Below are positions 1-7,056 of a stretch of 7,966 nt of DNA, in pieces. Location: assembly GCA_017383945.1 (NCBI GenBank), contig JAFNUQ010000119.1, positions 1 through 7,966 of the forward strand. The letters are read 5' to 3'. A model generated the notes under the pieces. That model made no database searches, was not told where the DNA came from, and was given only the letters and a program-made list of their open reading frames with translations. Both the position numbers and the translations under genes were made by a program. Position 1 is the first letter of the stretch; every line of letters begins with the position of its first letter. The DNA is from Bacteroidales bacterium. Its GTDB lineage: Bacteria; Bacteroidota; Bacteroidia; Bacteroidales; UBA932.

Positions 1-66
1 AGTTAGTATTTTTCTCAAAACAAAGAAACTTTTGCCTATATAATAGTGTCAAAACCCAATATTTAG

Positions 67-74
67 TATATTTG
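67..74 (+). promoter_or_regulatory. Bacteroidota-type -7 promoter box for the nfeD-floA operon
   Basis: TATATTTG is an exact match to the TAnnTTTG -7 element of the Bacteroidota housekeeping sigma factor. It ends 39 nt before the ATG at 114, leaving a leader of roughly 30 nt. I see no clear TTTG -33 element 19-21 nt further upstream, so the match rests on the -7 box alone. The rest of bases 1-113 is AT-rich and holds no gene or obvious hairpin. Confidence 0.55.
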
Positions 75-113
75 TAAGAATCAAATAACCCTTTAATCGG
101 TAAATTTTTCATT

Positions 114-578
114 ATGTGGTGGATAACTGTAGGTCTTATCTTGGCCGGAATTGTCTTGATGTTCATTGAGATGCTTCTGCTTTCCGGGGGCTTTGCCGGA
201 GTCGCTTGTCTGGCTTGTTTCGGTGCAGCAACCTGGTATACTCTTGATAAAATGGGACCAGTAGCAGGTCGCTGGGTTCTTCTATTTGTGCTGGTATTGC
301 TCATAATTATGATAATCATAATGTTAAGAGAAAAAACCTGGCGCAAATTCTCCCTCAAGGAGGATATCAGTTCTCAGGTTAATAAGGAAGTAGAAAAGGT
401 GTCCGTCGGCGACGAAGGCGTGACCCTTTCCCGCTTGGCACCAATCGGCTCTGCGCGCTTTGAAAATATCAGTTGCGAAGTGAAATCGCACGATGGTTCA
501 ATGCTTGATTCAGGGATAGCTGTTGTTGTGGTTGCCATTGTTGATAATCAAGTACTTGTAAAACCAGTAAATCAATAA
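114..578 (+). CDS. NfeD-family membrane protein (FloA partner)
   Basis: This is a 154-residue short-form NfeD-family protein. Three hydrophobic segments (about residues 4-23, 25-43 and 52-71) anchor it in the inner membrane. A short charged linker follows, then a soluble C-terminal domain (about 97-152) that fits the NfeD OB-fold beta-barrel. The family signature is visible at 99-116 (GDEGVTLSRLAPIGSARF), followed by alternating hydrophobic strands. NfeD proteins are typically encoded beside flotillin-like SPFH proteins and are thought to work with them in membrane microdomains; the molecular role is not settled. No N-terminal serine-protease domain of the long NfeD form is present. The TAA stop is 3 nt before the floA ATG, so the two genes should be co-transcribed and probably translationally coupled. 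The ATG at 114 was chosen because it opens directly into the first membrane segment and follows a -7 box at 67-74. Confidence 0.87.
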   Translation: MWWITVGLILAGIVLMFIEMLLLSGGFAGVACLACFGAATWYTLDKMGPVAGRWVLLFVLVLLIIMIIIMLREKTWRKFSLKEDISSQVNKEVEKVSVGDEGVTLSRLAPIGSARFENISCEVKSHDGSMLDSGIAVVVVAIVDNQVLVKPVNQ

Positions 579-581
579 AAT

Positions 582-1526
582 ATGGATTCTCTTTTAATTG
601 CCGCTATTGTTCTAGTCGGCCTGATCGTTCTTCTTTGGGTTTTCCCGGTAGCGCTTTGGTTCCAATCCTTGCTCTCGGGTGTGTATGTATCTCTTGTTCA
701 ATTGCTTCTGATGCGTTGGAGAGGAGTAAACCCTAGAACCATTGTTTATGCATTAATCACGGGTACCAAAGCAGGCCTTCATCTCAAGGCCAATGAGCTT
801 GAGGCGCATTACCTTGCAAAAGGAAATGTAACCAAAGTTGTGATGGCTTTGATTTCGGCAAATAAGGCAAATATCTCCCTCGACTTCAAAATGGCTTCGG
901 CAATCGATCTCGCCGGTCGTGACGTGCTGGAAGCTGTGCAGATGTCCGTAAACCCTAAGGTGATAAATACTCCTCCGGTAACAGCTGTAGCAAAAGATGG
1001 TATCCAGCTCATCGCAAAGGCAAGAGTCACAGTGCGTGCAAATATCAAGCAGCTCGTTGGTGGTGCAGGTGAAGAGACCATTCTTGCGCGTGTCGGCGAG
1101 GGTATCGTCAGCAGCATCGGTTCGTCAGAATCTCACAAGTCAGTGCTTGAGAACCCTGACAGCATCTCAAAACTTGTGTTGAACAAGGGCCTTGACGCAG
1201 GAACTGCCTACGAAATCCTTTCTATTGATATTGCAGATATTGATGTGGGTAAGAATATCGGTGCTGTGCTCCAGATGGATCAGGCTGAGGCCGACAAGAA
1301 CATCGCACAGGCTCGAGCAGAAGAGCGTCGTGCAATGGCGGTGGCTCTTGAGCAGGAGATGAAAGCCCGCACTCAGGAGGCTAAGGCAAAAGTCATCGAG
1401 GCAGAAACAGAAGTGCCTCTTGCTATGGCAGAGGCATTCCGATCAGGTAATCTCGGCATTATGGATTACTATCGCATGAAGAATATCCAGGCCGATACGA
1501 CTATGCGCGAGAATATCGCTAAATAG
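582..1526 (+). CDS. floA: Flotillin-like protein FloA (UPF0365 family)
   Basis: FloA is a membrane-associated scaffold that organises functional membrane microdomains (bacterial lipid rafts). This 314-residue protein has the expected order. An N-terminal hydrophobic segment (about 4-24) is followed by a second hydrophobic stretch (about 29-43), the basic [12 protein letters not shown] segment (44-55) and an SPFH-like domain (about 60-215). An Ala/Glu/Gln-rich helical region (about 233-286) fits the coiled-coil that drives oligomerisation. The C-terminus (289-306, [18 protein letters not shown]) is characteristic of FloA. Length is slightly under the roughly 330 residues of Bacillus FloA and the ends look complete. 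It lies 3 nt after the NfeD gene in one operon. Its last 8 bases overlap the end of the opposing malQ gene. Identity as FloA rather than eukaryotic-like FloT rests on the short single SPFH layout and this C-terminal motif. Confidence 0.95.
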   Translation: MDSLLIAAIVLVGLIVLLWVFPVALWFQSLLSGVYVSLVQLLLMRWRGVNPRTIVYALITGTKAGLHLKANELEAHYLAKGNVTKVVMALISANKANISLDFKMASAIDLAGRDVLEAVQMSVNPKVINTPPVTAVAKDGIQLIAKARVTVRANIKQLVGGAGEETILARVGEGIVSSIGSSESHKSVLENPDSISKLVLNKGLDAGTAYEILSIDIADIDVGKNIGAVLQMDQAEADKNIAQARAEERRAMAVALEQEMKARTQEAKAKVIEAETEVPLAMAEAFRSGNLGIMDYYRMKNIQADTTMRENIAK

Positions 1527-3384
1527 TTCTGTAACGACCGCTGTCTTTCAGCAGACCACATATTTCCGCATTCAGTTTGCCCTCAACTTTCAGTTGATTA
1601 AGGTCAAGGTGGATGCGGAATTTCCAATGGTGCTCAGGGTTTGCAGGCTCATTGATGCGCTCCTCATCGCGATTTTTGCGACGGATCTTCTCATCGATCG
1701 AGAGCCAGTCCTGGATAGGGAAAATCGCCAGAATTGAAGTAGCTGAAAGCATCTCCCAAAGATGTTTCTTTGCCTCCCAGGCGTGCAAATCGTTAGGGAA
1801 CTGCTGTCTCAGGGTGACCATATCGTGGCTGGAAGTAGCACATACGCTGATAGGATTGCAATTTCCATCAGTCATACCTCTCATCTTGAGAGAAAGGATT
1901 TTTTCTTTATCCATCACCTCAGGCACACAGTCCGGAATCATTCCGAGATCTTCTCCACAGGCCAGCATTCCTGTTGCACTAAGGAGCTCAGGGAGCTTTT
2001 TCAGAGCATTGATCTTCCAGAAATCATTATGTCTTCGGAAGAAGAAATCATTATACATAGCGCCGAAGCTTTCCTGCTGCCACTGTGGTAGATGGCTGCT
2101 TGCCGGGCTGATAAGTGGCTGGTACATACCTGGATGACGAGGATCTTCATGGAAAAGTCCTTCAAGTGGAAGGTTTCTCTGCTGAATCTCCTCAAGGGTA
2201 TATGGAAGTGCCGGATTGAAATGTCCGTACATACCGCTTTTTTCCTCTACAGGAATCTCCCAGATGCGGAAGAAGCCAAGTATGTGGTCGATGCGGAAAG
2301 CATCAAAATATGTCGCCATCTTGCGCAGTCGAGCCTTCCACCACGCATAGTTATCCACGGCCATAGCGTCCCAATTATAAGTAGGGAAACCCCAGTTCTG
2401 GCCGTCAGCGCTGAAATAATCAGGTGGTGCTCCTGCAGTTGAGTCAAGATTGAAGAGCTCTGGATGATAGTGGCCTTCTGCACTATCGGCGCTCACTCCG
2501 ATAGGGAGATCTCCCTTGAGGTGCACTCCCTTAGATCGTGCATATTCGGCTTCAGCGAGGAATTGCTTGTCCAGGTGGTATTGCACCCAATAATAGAATT
2601 CTTTATTAGATTTATCTCTATCAGCACAGAAAGTGGCATATTCTTCAAGCCAGAATGCGTTTTCTTTGATAAACTTCTGGCAAGCTCTGCTCTTTATCTC
2701 TTTTATTCCTTGGTCTACATAGGCCTGCTTGAGATATTTCATCTTGGCTGCAAAGACCTTAGGGTAGTCAATGTCCTGAAGGGCATTCAGTTCTGCCTGC
2801 TCCTGCTTGAATTTTGCTGTCTGCTTGACACCTACATCCTGAAGACGGATGAAAAGAGGGTGCAAAGCAAATGAGGAAATTGGGCTATATGGGTAAGAAT
2901 CCTTCCAAGAGCCGTCTCGGGTAGTATCATTGACCGGCAGGAGCTGAATAATGCACTGACCGGTGGCGGCGGCCCAATCAATGAGTGGGTGCAGGTCCTT
3001 GAATTCGCCAATTCCAAAATCGTCGCTTGTGCGGAGCGAGAAGATTGGCACGGCTGTGCCGGCTCCTCTGAAACGAGGCTCATCAAAAATTTCTGCCTGA
3101 TGCTGACGAGGGAACGGGCATCCAGGGATAGGGCACTCAATCCATTTATCAATAATTTCTGCGCTTGGCTCGCTGTTGTGATTGGACCACTCGGTACGTA
3201 CTATAATTCCGTCGCGAAGCACGACATAATTATAATTCTTCAATGCACAAGCTTTGAAGTTAACGACGCGGACCTCCCAAACATCTCCTTCTGTCCAGGA
3301 CATAGGATATTTTTTATCGTTGAGAACAACGGCCAGAGTCTCTCCCCACTGCGCGTGATAATGGATTTTAAAAATAGAAGTCAT
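1519..3384 (-). CDS. malQ: 4-alpha-glucanotransferase, GH77, DPE2-like with one CBM20-like domain
   Basis: This cytoplasmic amylomaltase transfers alpha-1,4-glucan segments during maltodextrin/glycogen metabolism. The product has 621 residues. Residues 1 to about 100 resemble a CBM20 starch-binding domain ([17 protein letters not shown] near the start, W81 near the end). The GH77 barrel starts near 108 ([10 protein letters not shown]), with DFGIGEF at 122-128 and QLLPVNDT at 147-154. Catalytic residues are intact: nucleophile D366 (RIDH), acid/base E478 (GEDLG) and D521 (SSHD). The [21 protein letters not shown] stretch (318-338) matches DPE2-like enzymes. Usual Bacteroides homologues, from memory, have two CBM20 domains and about 850-900 residues, so this one is compact. 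The ATG at 3384 is preferred over an upstream in-frame TTG at 3435 because the CBM20 homology begins there. No clear TAnnTTTG box was found upstream. Confidence 0.93.
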   Translation of the reverse strand: MTSIFKIHYHAQWGETLAVVLNDKKYPMSWTEGDVWEVRVVNFKACALKNYNYVVLRDGIIVRTEWSNHNSEPSAEIIDKWIECPIPGCPFPRQHQAEIFDEPRFRGAGTAVPIFSLRTSDDFGIGEFKDLHPLIDWAAATGQCIIQLLPVNDTTRDGSWKDSYPYSPISSFALHPLFIRLQDVGVKQTAKFKQEQAELNALQDIDYPKVFAAKMKYLKQAYVDQGIKEIKSRACQKFIKENAFWLEEYATFCADRDKSNKEFYYWVQYHLDKQFLAEAEYARSKGVHLKGDLPIGVSADSAEGHYHPELFNLDSTAGAPPDYFSADGQNWGFPTYNWDAMAVDNYAWWKARLRKMATYFDAFRIDHILGFFRIWEIPVEEKSGMYGHFNPALPYTLEEIQQRNLPLEGLFHEDPRHPGMYQPLISPASSHLPQWQQESFGAMYNDFFFRRHNDFWKINALKKLPELLSATGMLACGEDLGMIPDCVPEVMDKEKILSLKMRGMTDGNCNPISVCATSSHDMVTLRQQFPNDLHAWEAKKHLWEMLSATSILAIFPIQDWLSIDEKIRRKNRDEERINEPANPEHHWKFRIHLDLNQLKVEGKLNAEICGLLKDSGRYRTI

Positions 3385-3440
3385 ATTTACCCGATTTGCG
3401 ACCGCGAAAATGCGATTTTTCGTAGAATAAAGCAAATTTC

Positions 3441-3448
3441 TATCTTTG
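3441..3448 (+). promoter_or_regulatory. Bacteroidota-type -7 promoter box for the flavoprotein gene
   Basis: TATCTTTG matches TAnnTTTG exactly. A T-rich run (TTTTT at 3416-3420) sits at the right distance, about 20 nt upstream, for a degenerate -33 element. The box ends only 15 nt before the ATG at 3464. Transcription starting the usual 6-7 nt downstream would give a leader of under about 10 nt. It lies in the 79-bp divergent region shared with malQ. Confidence 0.6.
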
Positions 3449-3463
3449 TATAATCAATTGGAT

Positions 3464-4684
3464 ATGCACATAAGTCAAGAAAAAATAGCAATTATAGGAG
3501 CTGGTGCAGCAGGTTGTTTTGCCGCTATAGAGATAAAACGCAGAAAACCTGAGGCTGAGGTAGTTATTTACGAAGCAGCTCCAAAGCCAATGATAAAGCT
3601 CGCTCTGACAGGCGGAGGGCGTTGTAATCTCACCAACAGCTTCCGCGATGTGGGAGCTTTGACCGAGGTCTATCCTCGCGGAGCACGACTTCTTCAGCGA
3701 GCGTTCAAGAGCTTTGATCATGAGGATGCTATGGCTTGGTTTGAAGGCGAAGGTGTGCGTCTGGTCACGCAGCAAGACCAGTGTGTTTTTCCGGTCAGTC
3801 AGGATGCCATGCAGATCGTGAGACTCTTTCTGCGACGCATAGAGCAGCTTGGTATCAGCTTGCTGTGTGACAAGAAGTTAAGCAGAATCAATACTTGTCC
3901 GCAGGGCGGTTTTGAACTCCAATTTTCGGACTCGCAGAAAGTGCTTGCACAGAAGGTTCTTGTAACGATTGGCGGCAGCTCAAGCGATAGGTTGCGCAGC
4001 CTGCTTCCGGAGGATATTGAGATCACCCAGAGCATGCCGTCTCTATTTACTTTCAAGATTAGTGATATGCGTCTGCGCTCACTGATGGGTACGGTTGTTC
4101 AAGAGGCGACTCTCTCGCTAGCGGGCACAAAATTCCGTGCTAGCGGCACTCTGCTCATTACCGATTGGGGTGTGAGCGGTCCAGTAACATTGCGCCTGTC
4201 CTCCTATGCTGCCGAGCATCTCTTCCGCCAGCAATATCGATCTGTGCTGATTGTCAATTGGCTTAGCTGTGATGAAGACGCTGCTCGCAAATTTCTGCGC
4301 TCCGCCTCTCAGGCTCACGCAAAGAAGCAGATCTGCAATATTCGCCCGGAGGGCATCGCCGACAGGCTATGGCGGCATCTGCTGGCAAGGGCAGGAGTTA
4401 AGGAAGAGTTGCGTTGGGCGGAATTGGGCGGAAAAGCTCTGAACAAACTTGTCAATGTGCTTGTGTGCGACGAGTATTCTATCGAAGGAAGGGCTCATTT
4501 CAAAGAAGAATTTGTGACTTGTGGTGGTGTGGCCTTGTCGGAAGTGCAGTTAAATACATTGGAATCCAGGAAGCATCCGGGGCTCTTTTTTGCCGGAGAG
4601 GTTCTGGATATTGACGGCGTAACAGGAGGATTTAACCTTCAGGCGGCCTGGACTACGGCTAAGGTAGTATCAATGAGCATATAA
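3464..4684 (+). CDS. HI0933/BaiN-like FAD-dependent flavoprotein (NAD(P)/FAD oxidoreductase family)
   Basis: This is a 406-residue cytoplasmic flavoprotein of the HI0933 (YhiN/BaiN) family. A Rossmann FAD-binding motif GAGAAG lies at residues 12-17, with E37 ending the second strand where it would bind the FAD ribose. The family hallmark TGGGRCNLTN occupies 49-58. The C-terminal FAD-binding block contains CGGV (353-356), FFAGEVLDIDG (375-385) and GVTGGFNLQAAW (385-396). Most family members have no proven substrate. One, BaiN of Clostridium scindens, was reported to act in bile-acid dehydroxylation, but family membership alone does not support that role here. The gene diverges from malQ and ends 47 bp before the serine palmitoyltransferase gene, which has its own promoter, so joint function is not implied. 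The ATG at 3464 was chosen because an upstream TTG (3446) lies inside the -7 box. Confidence 0.88.
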   Translation: MHISQEKIAIIGAGAAGCFAAIEIKRRKPEAEVVIYEAAPKPMIKLALTGGGRCNLTNSFRDVGALTEVYPRGARLLQRAFKSFDHEDAMAWFEGEGVRLVTQQDQCVFPVSQDAMQIVRLFLRRIEQLGISLLCDKKLSRINTCPQGGFELQFSDSQKVLAQKVLVTIGGSSSDRLRSLLPEDIEITQSMPSLFTFKISDMRLRSLMGTVVQEATLSLAGTKFRASGTLLITDWGVSGPVTLRLSSYAAEHLFRQQYRSVLIVNWLSCDEDAARKFLRSASQAHAKKQICNIRPEGIADRLWRHLLARAGVKEELRWAELGGKALNKLVNVLVCDEYSIEGRAHFKEEFVTCGGVALSEVQLNTLESRKHPGLFFAGEVLDIDGVTGGFNLQAAWTTAKVVSMSI

Positions 4685-4694
4685 TTATTTTTAC

Positions 4695-4702
4695 TATATT
4701 TG
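4695..4702 (+). promoter_or_regulatory. Bacteroidota-type -7 promoter box for the spt-SDR operon
   Basis: TATATTTG matches TAnnTTTG exactly and ends 29 nt before the ATG at 4732, giving a leader of about 22 nt. The -33 region falls in the last codons of the preceding gene and matches TTTG poorly. The 47-bp gap around it contains no hairpin terminator, so read-through from the flavoprotein gene is also possible. Confidence 0.6.
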
Positions 4703-4731
4703 CAGCAGATTACGTGTAAAAATCTATTCCT

Positions 4732-5925
4732 ATGCAGAAAATAATCAAGGAACTATGTGCAAAATACACAGTTCCACAGGAGGTAAAAGCCCAAGGAATT
4801 TACCCTTATTATAGACCGATTTCTTCAGGTCAGGATCCGGTTGTCAAGATGGCTGATGGCAGTGATGTCTTGATGTTTGGATCCAATTCATATCTAGGTC
4901 TTTCTGATGATCCAAGACTCAAAGAAGCAGCGATTGCAGCTATCCAGAAATATGGAACCAGCTGTTCGGGCTCACGTTTCCTCAACGGTACTCTTGATAT
5001 CCATGAAGAGCTTGAAGCTAAGCTTGCCAAGTTTGTAGGCAAGGACGAGGCAGTAACATATAGTACTGGTTTTCAGGTAAATCTAGGTGTTGTGAGCTGC
5101 CTGGGAATGAGAGGAGGTTATACTTTCCTTGATTCTCTTGATCACGCTTGTATCATCGATGGTAGCCGACTTGGCTTTGCAGAGGTCAGAAAGTTCCCTC
5201 ATAATGATGTGGAGGCGCTTGAGAAGAAGATCAAGAGAGTTCCGCTTGATGCTCCTAAGCTCATTGTAGTGGACGGCGTATATTCAATGGAGGGAGATAT
5301 CGCTCCTGTTCCAGAGCTTGTCAGAATCTGCGAGACATACAACGCAAGCCTTATGATTGACGATGCTCACGGACTTGGAGTTCTTGGAAAGAATGGTTCC
5401 GGTACTGCTAGTCATTTCGGCCTCACAGAGCAGACTGACCTCATTATGGGTACATTCTCAAAGAGCTTCGGTTCACTTGGTGGATTTATTGCAGGTGACA
5501 AGGAAGTGCTCAATTACCTCAAGCACAACTCTCGTTCACTCATTTTCAGTGCTTCAATGACTCCGGCAGCAGTAGCAGCGGCATCAAAGGCTCTTGATAT
5601 TATGAATGAGGAACCAGAGCGTCTTGAGCATCTTTGGAAACTCACTCACCACGCACATAAAGCATTCAAAGATGCAGGATTTGATACAGGTCACACTCAG
5701 ACACCTATCATTCCTCTCTTTGTAAGGGATACAATCAAGGCAATGACAATTGTGCGTATGGCCTACGATCAGGGAGTATTTATCACTCCGGTTATCGCTC
5801 CGGCTGTGCCTGAGAGTGATGTTCTCATCCGTTTTGCTTTGATGGCGACACACTCAATTGCTCAGGTTGACGAGGCTGTTGAGAAACTCAGCGTTATTTT
5901 CAAGCAGGTAGGTGTAATCGAGTAA
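4732..5925 (+). CDS. spt: Serine palmitoyltransferase (PLP-dependent alpha-oxoamine synthase)
   Basis: This enzyme condenses L-serine with a fatty acyl-CoA (or acyl-ACP) to give 3-ketosphinganine, the committed step of sphingolipid synthesis. It has 397 residues, normal for soluble bacterial SPT. PLP contacts are all visible: H138 (DHAC) stacks on the cofactor, D210 and H213 lie in MIDDAHGLGV, and K244 in GTFSKSFGSLGGF forms the Schiff base. The CSGSRFLNGTLDIHEELE segment (78-95), with SRFLNGT, favours SPT over the sister enzymes BioF and KBL, whose equivalents differ. No biotin genes or threonine dehydrogenase gene lie nearby. No membrane segment is present, so it should be cytoplasmic. It leads an operon with a short-chain dehydrogenase 5 nt downstream. 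A BioF- or KBL-like alternative is possible from family similarity but unlikely. Confidence 0.9.
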   Translation: MQKIIKELCAKYTVPQEVKAQGIYPYYRPISSGQDPVVKMADGSDVLMFGSNSYLGLSDDPRLKEAAIAAIQKYGTSCSGSRFLNGTLDIHEELEAKLAKFVGKDEAVTYSTGFQVNLGVVSCLGMRGGYTFLDSLDHACIIDGSRLGFAEVRKFPHNDVEALEKKIKRVPLDAPKLIVVDGVYSMEGDIAPVPELVRICETYNASLMIDDAHGLGVLGKNGSGTASHFGLTEQTDLIMGTFSKSFGSLGGFIAGDKEVLNYLKHNSRSLIFSASMTPAAVAAASKALDIMNEEPERLEHLWKLTHHAHKAFKDAGFDTGHTQTPIIPLFVRDTIKAMTIVRMAYDQGVFITPVIAPAVPESDVLIRFALMATHSIAQVDEAVEKLSVIFKQVGVIE

Positions 5926-5930
5926 AATAT

Positions 5931-6725
5931 ATGGTCATTCTTATTACTGGCATTACCTCTGGCTTTGGAAGGTCTATGGCAGAGAGGCTCTGCGCAGACG
6001 GACACAAGGTCTACGGCACACATCGCAAGGCAAGCGAATTCATTCCGGGAGTCACATACATCAAGGCCGACGCTACTGTTGAGGCTGATGTTGAGGCTGC
6101 TGTAAAGCAGGTGATGGATGCTGAGGGCAGGATAGATGTTTTTATCAATAATGCCGGTATGGGAATTGGCGGACCTCTTGAGTTCTGCTCATTGGAAGAC
6201 GCGCAGCGCCAGATGGATGTCAATTGGATGGGTATGGTGCGTTTCCTTCACTATGTTGTACCGATCATGCGTGAGCAGAAAGCAGGTAAAATTATCTGTA
6301 TCAGCTCAATAGGTGGTCTTCTTGGCTTGCCATATCAGGGACTTTATTCTGCATCCAAGTTTGCGATAGAAGGATATTGCGAGGCTCTCCGTCTGGAGTT
6401 ACAGCATTTTGGAATCAAGGTGGTAGTGGTTGCGCCGGGCGACTTCTCTACCGGTTTTACAGCTGAGCGCAAAAGCGTCTCTTCGCCGAAGGTTCACGAA
6501 GTTTATCCTAAATATGCCGCATCTCTCGCGGGAATAGAAAAGGATGAGAAGTCAGGCCTCAAGCCAGAATTTCTTGCAGCGAAGATGTCCAAGATAGTCA
6601 CAAAGAAGAATCCGAGATACCACTATATCATCTCAACATTCCTTCAGAAACTCTCAGTGATAATCAAGCCGATACTCCCGCCAAGCGTTTTTGCAAAGAT
6701 TATCTCGCTTTATTACGGACTCTAG
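5931..6725 (+). CDS. Short-chain dehydrogenase/reductase, candidate 3-ketosphinganine reductase
   Basis: This 264-residue classical SDR has an intact active site. The cofactor loop TGITSGFG is at 6-13, NNAG at 73-76, catalytic N98, S126, Y139 and K143 (YSASK), and an APG motif at 168-170. R32 directly after the second strand (YGTHRK) suggests preference for NADP(H). The last 35 or so residues are hydrophobic and basic (from about YIISTFLQK, 232-240), which could give membrane association. The substrate cannot be read from the fold. The start lies 5 nt after the serine palmitoyltransferase stop, so reduction of 3-ketosphinganine to sphinganine is the most economical inference. Alternatives are an unrelated lipid or sugar ketoreductase. 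Its TAG stop shares the four bases CTAG (6722-6725) with the stop of the opposing gene. Confidence 0.9.
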   Translation: MVILITGITSGFGRSMAERLCADGHKVYGTHRKASEFIPGVTYIKADATVEADVEAAVKQVMDAEGRIDVFINNAGMGIGGPLEFCSLEDAQRQMDVNWMGMVRFLHYVVPIMREQKAGKIICISSIGGLLGLPYQGLYSASKFAIEGYCEALRLELQHFGIKVVVVAPGDFSTGFTAERKSVSSPKVHEVYPKYAASLAGIEKDEKSGLKPEFLAAKMSKIVTKKNPRYHYIISTFLQKLSVIIKPILPPSVFAKIISLYYGL

Positions 6726-7051
6726 ATCTCGTAGGTGGCTTCGTTGCCGCTGCATTCGACTACGTCAACTCTATAGCATTTGTCTACGTGCTCGCATATC
6801 CAGCGCGCGAGATTTTCTGTCGAAGGGTTGCAGTCCAGCACGTCGCCCAGATCTGTGTGGTCCAGCACGTCGTGAATTGCGGCCTCTATATCCAGGAAGT
6901 TTACAACAAAACCGTCCTCGTCAAGCTCCTCGCTCTGGCAGTAGATGGTGATTTTCCAGTTATGTCCGTGGAGGGGTTCCCAGCTGTCACTAGCACTGAA
7001 ATGCAACTTGTGGCTGGCAGATACTTCCATCGTTTTCTTTACTCGGAACAT
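6722..7051 (-). CDS. QueD/PTPS-family protein with ExxHGH motif (PTPS-III type, candidate FolB replacement)
   Basis: This 109-residue T-fold protein belongs to the 6-pyruvoyl/6-carboxy-tetrahydropterin synthase family. Zinc ligands H14 (SASHKL), H28 and H30 (HGH) are present, with D64-H65 (LDH) and substrate-binding E99 near the end. The position of the catalytic Cys, four residues before HGH, is W24, and E25 follows: WEPLHGH. The family pattern ExxHGH without the Cys defines PTPS-III, described in Plasmodium and various bacteria as converting dihydroneopterin triphosphate to 6-hydroxymethyl-dihydropterin, bypassing dihydroneopterin aldolase (FolB). That role is inferred from the motif and from adjacency to folE, 5 nt upstream. 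Ordinary QueD activity is unlikely without the Cys. It is the last gene of a three-gene operon. The ATG at 7051 was kept over M8 because the first strand needs the extra residues. Confidence 0.88.
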   Translation of the reverse strand: MFRVKKTMEVSASHKLHFSASDSWEPLHGHNWKITIYCQSEELDEDGFVVNFLDIEAAIHDVLDHTDLGDVLDCNPSTENLARWICEHVDKCYRVDVVECSGNEATYEI

Positions 7052-7056
7052 AGGTT

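Noticed and set aside
1541..1553. Small hairpin GCTG-TCTTT-CAGC just after the floA stop
   Set aside because: A 4-bp stem with no T-tract is too weak to call a terminator; it is within the end of malQ.
1583..1597. Perfect 6-bp inverted repeat (TCAACT-TTC-AGTTGA) as a bidirectional terminator
   Set aside because: It lies inside malQ coding sequence, has only a short AT-rich stem, and is not followed by a T-run on either strand.
2464..2874. Plus-strand open frame of 136 codons antisense to malQ
   Set aside because: The opposite strand carries a well-conserved GH77 domain here. The antisense product has no recognisable motif, and no promoter was seen for it.
3385..3435. 17-residue N-terminal extension of MalQ from a TTG at 3435
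   Set aside because: CBM20-like homology begins at the ATG at 3384, and the extension would use a rare start within the divergent promoter region.
2989..3453. Plus-strand open frame of 154 codons antisense to the malQ N-terminal part
   Set aside because: It is a shadow of the CBM20/GH77 coding sequence and runs into the flavoprotein promoter; no family features.
3446..3463. Upstream in-frame TTG start for the flavoprotein gene
   Set aside because: The TTG is part of the TATCTTTG promoter box, and the added six residues precede the normal N-terminus of the FAD domain.
6722..7051. The Cys-less PTPS paralog as a pseudogene
   Set aside because: The frame is intact, the zinc ligands and other active-site residues are retained, and the Cys loss comes with the specific Glu of the PTPS-III motif.
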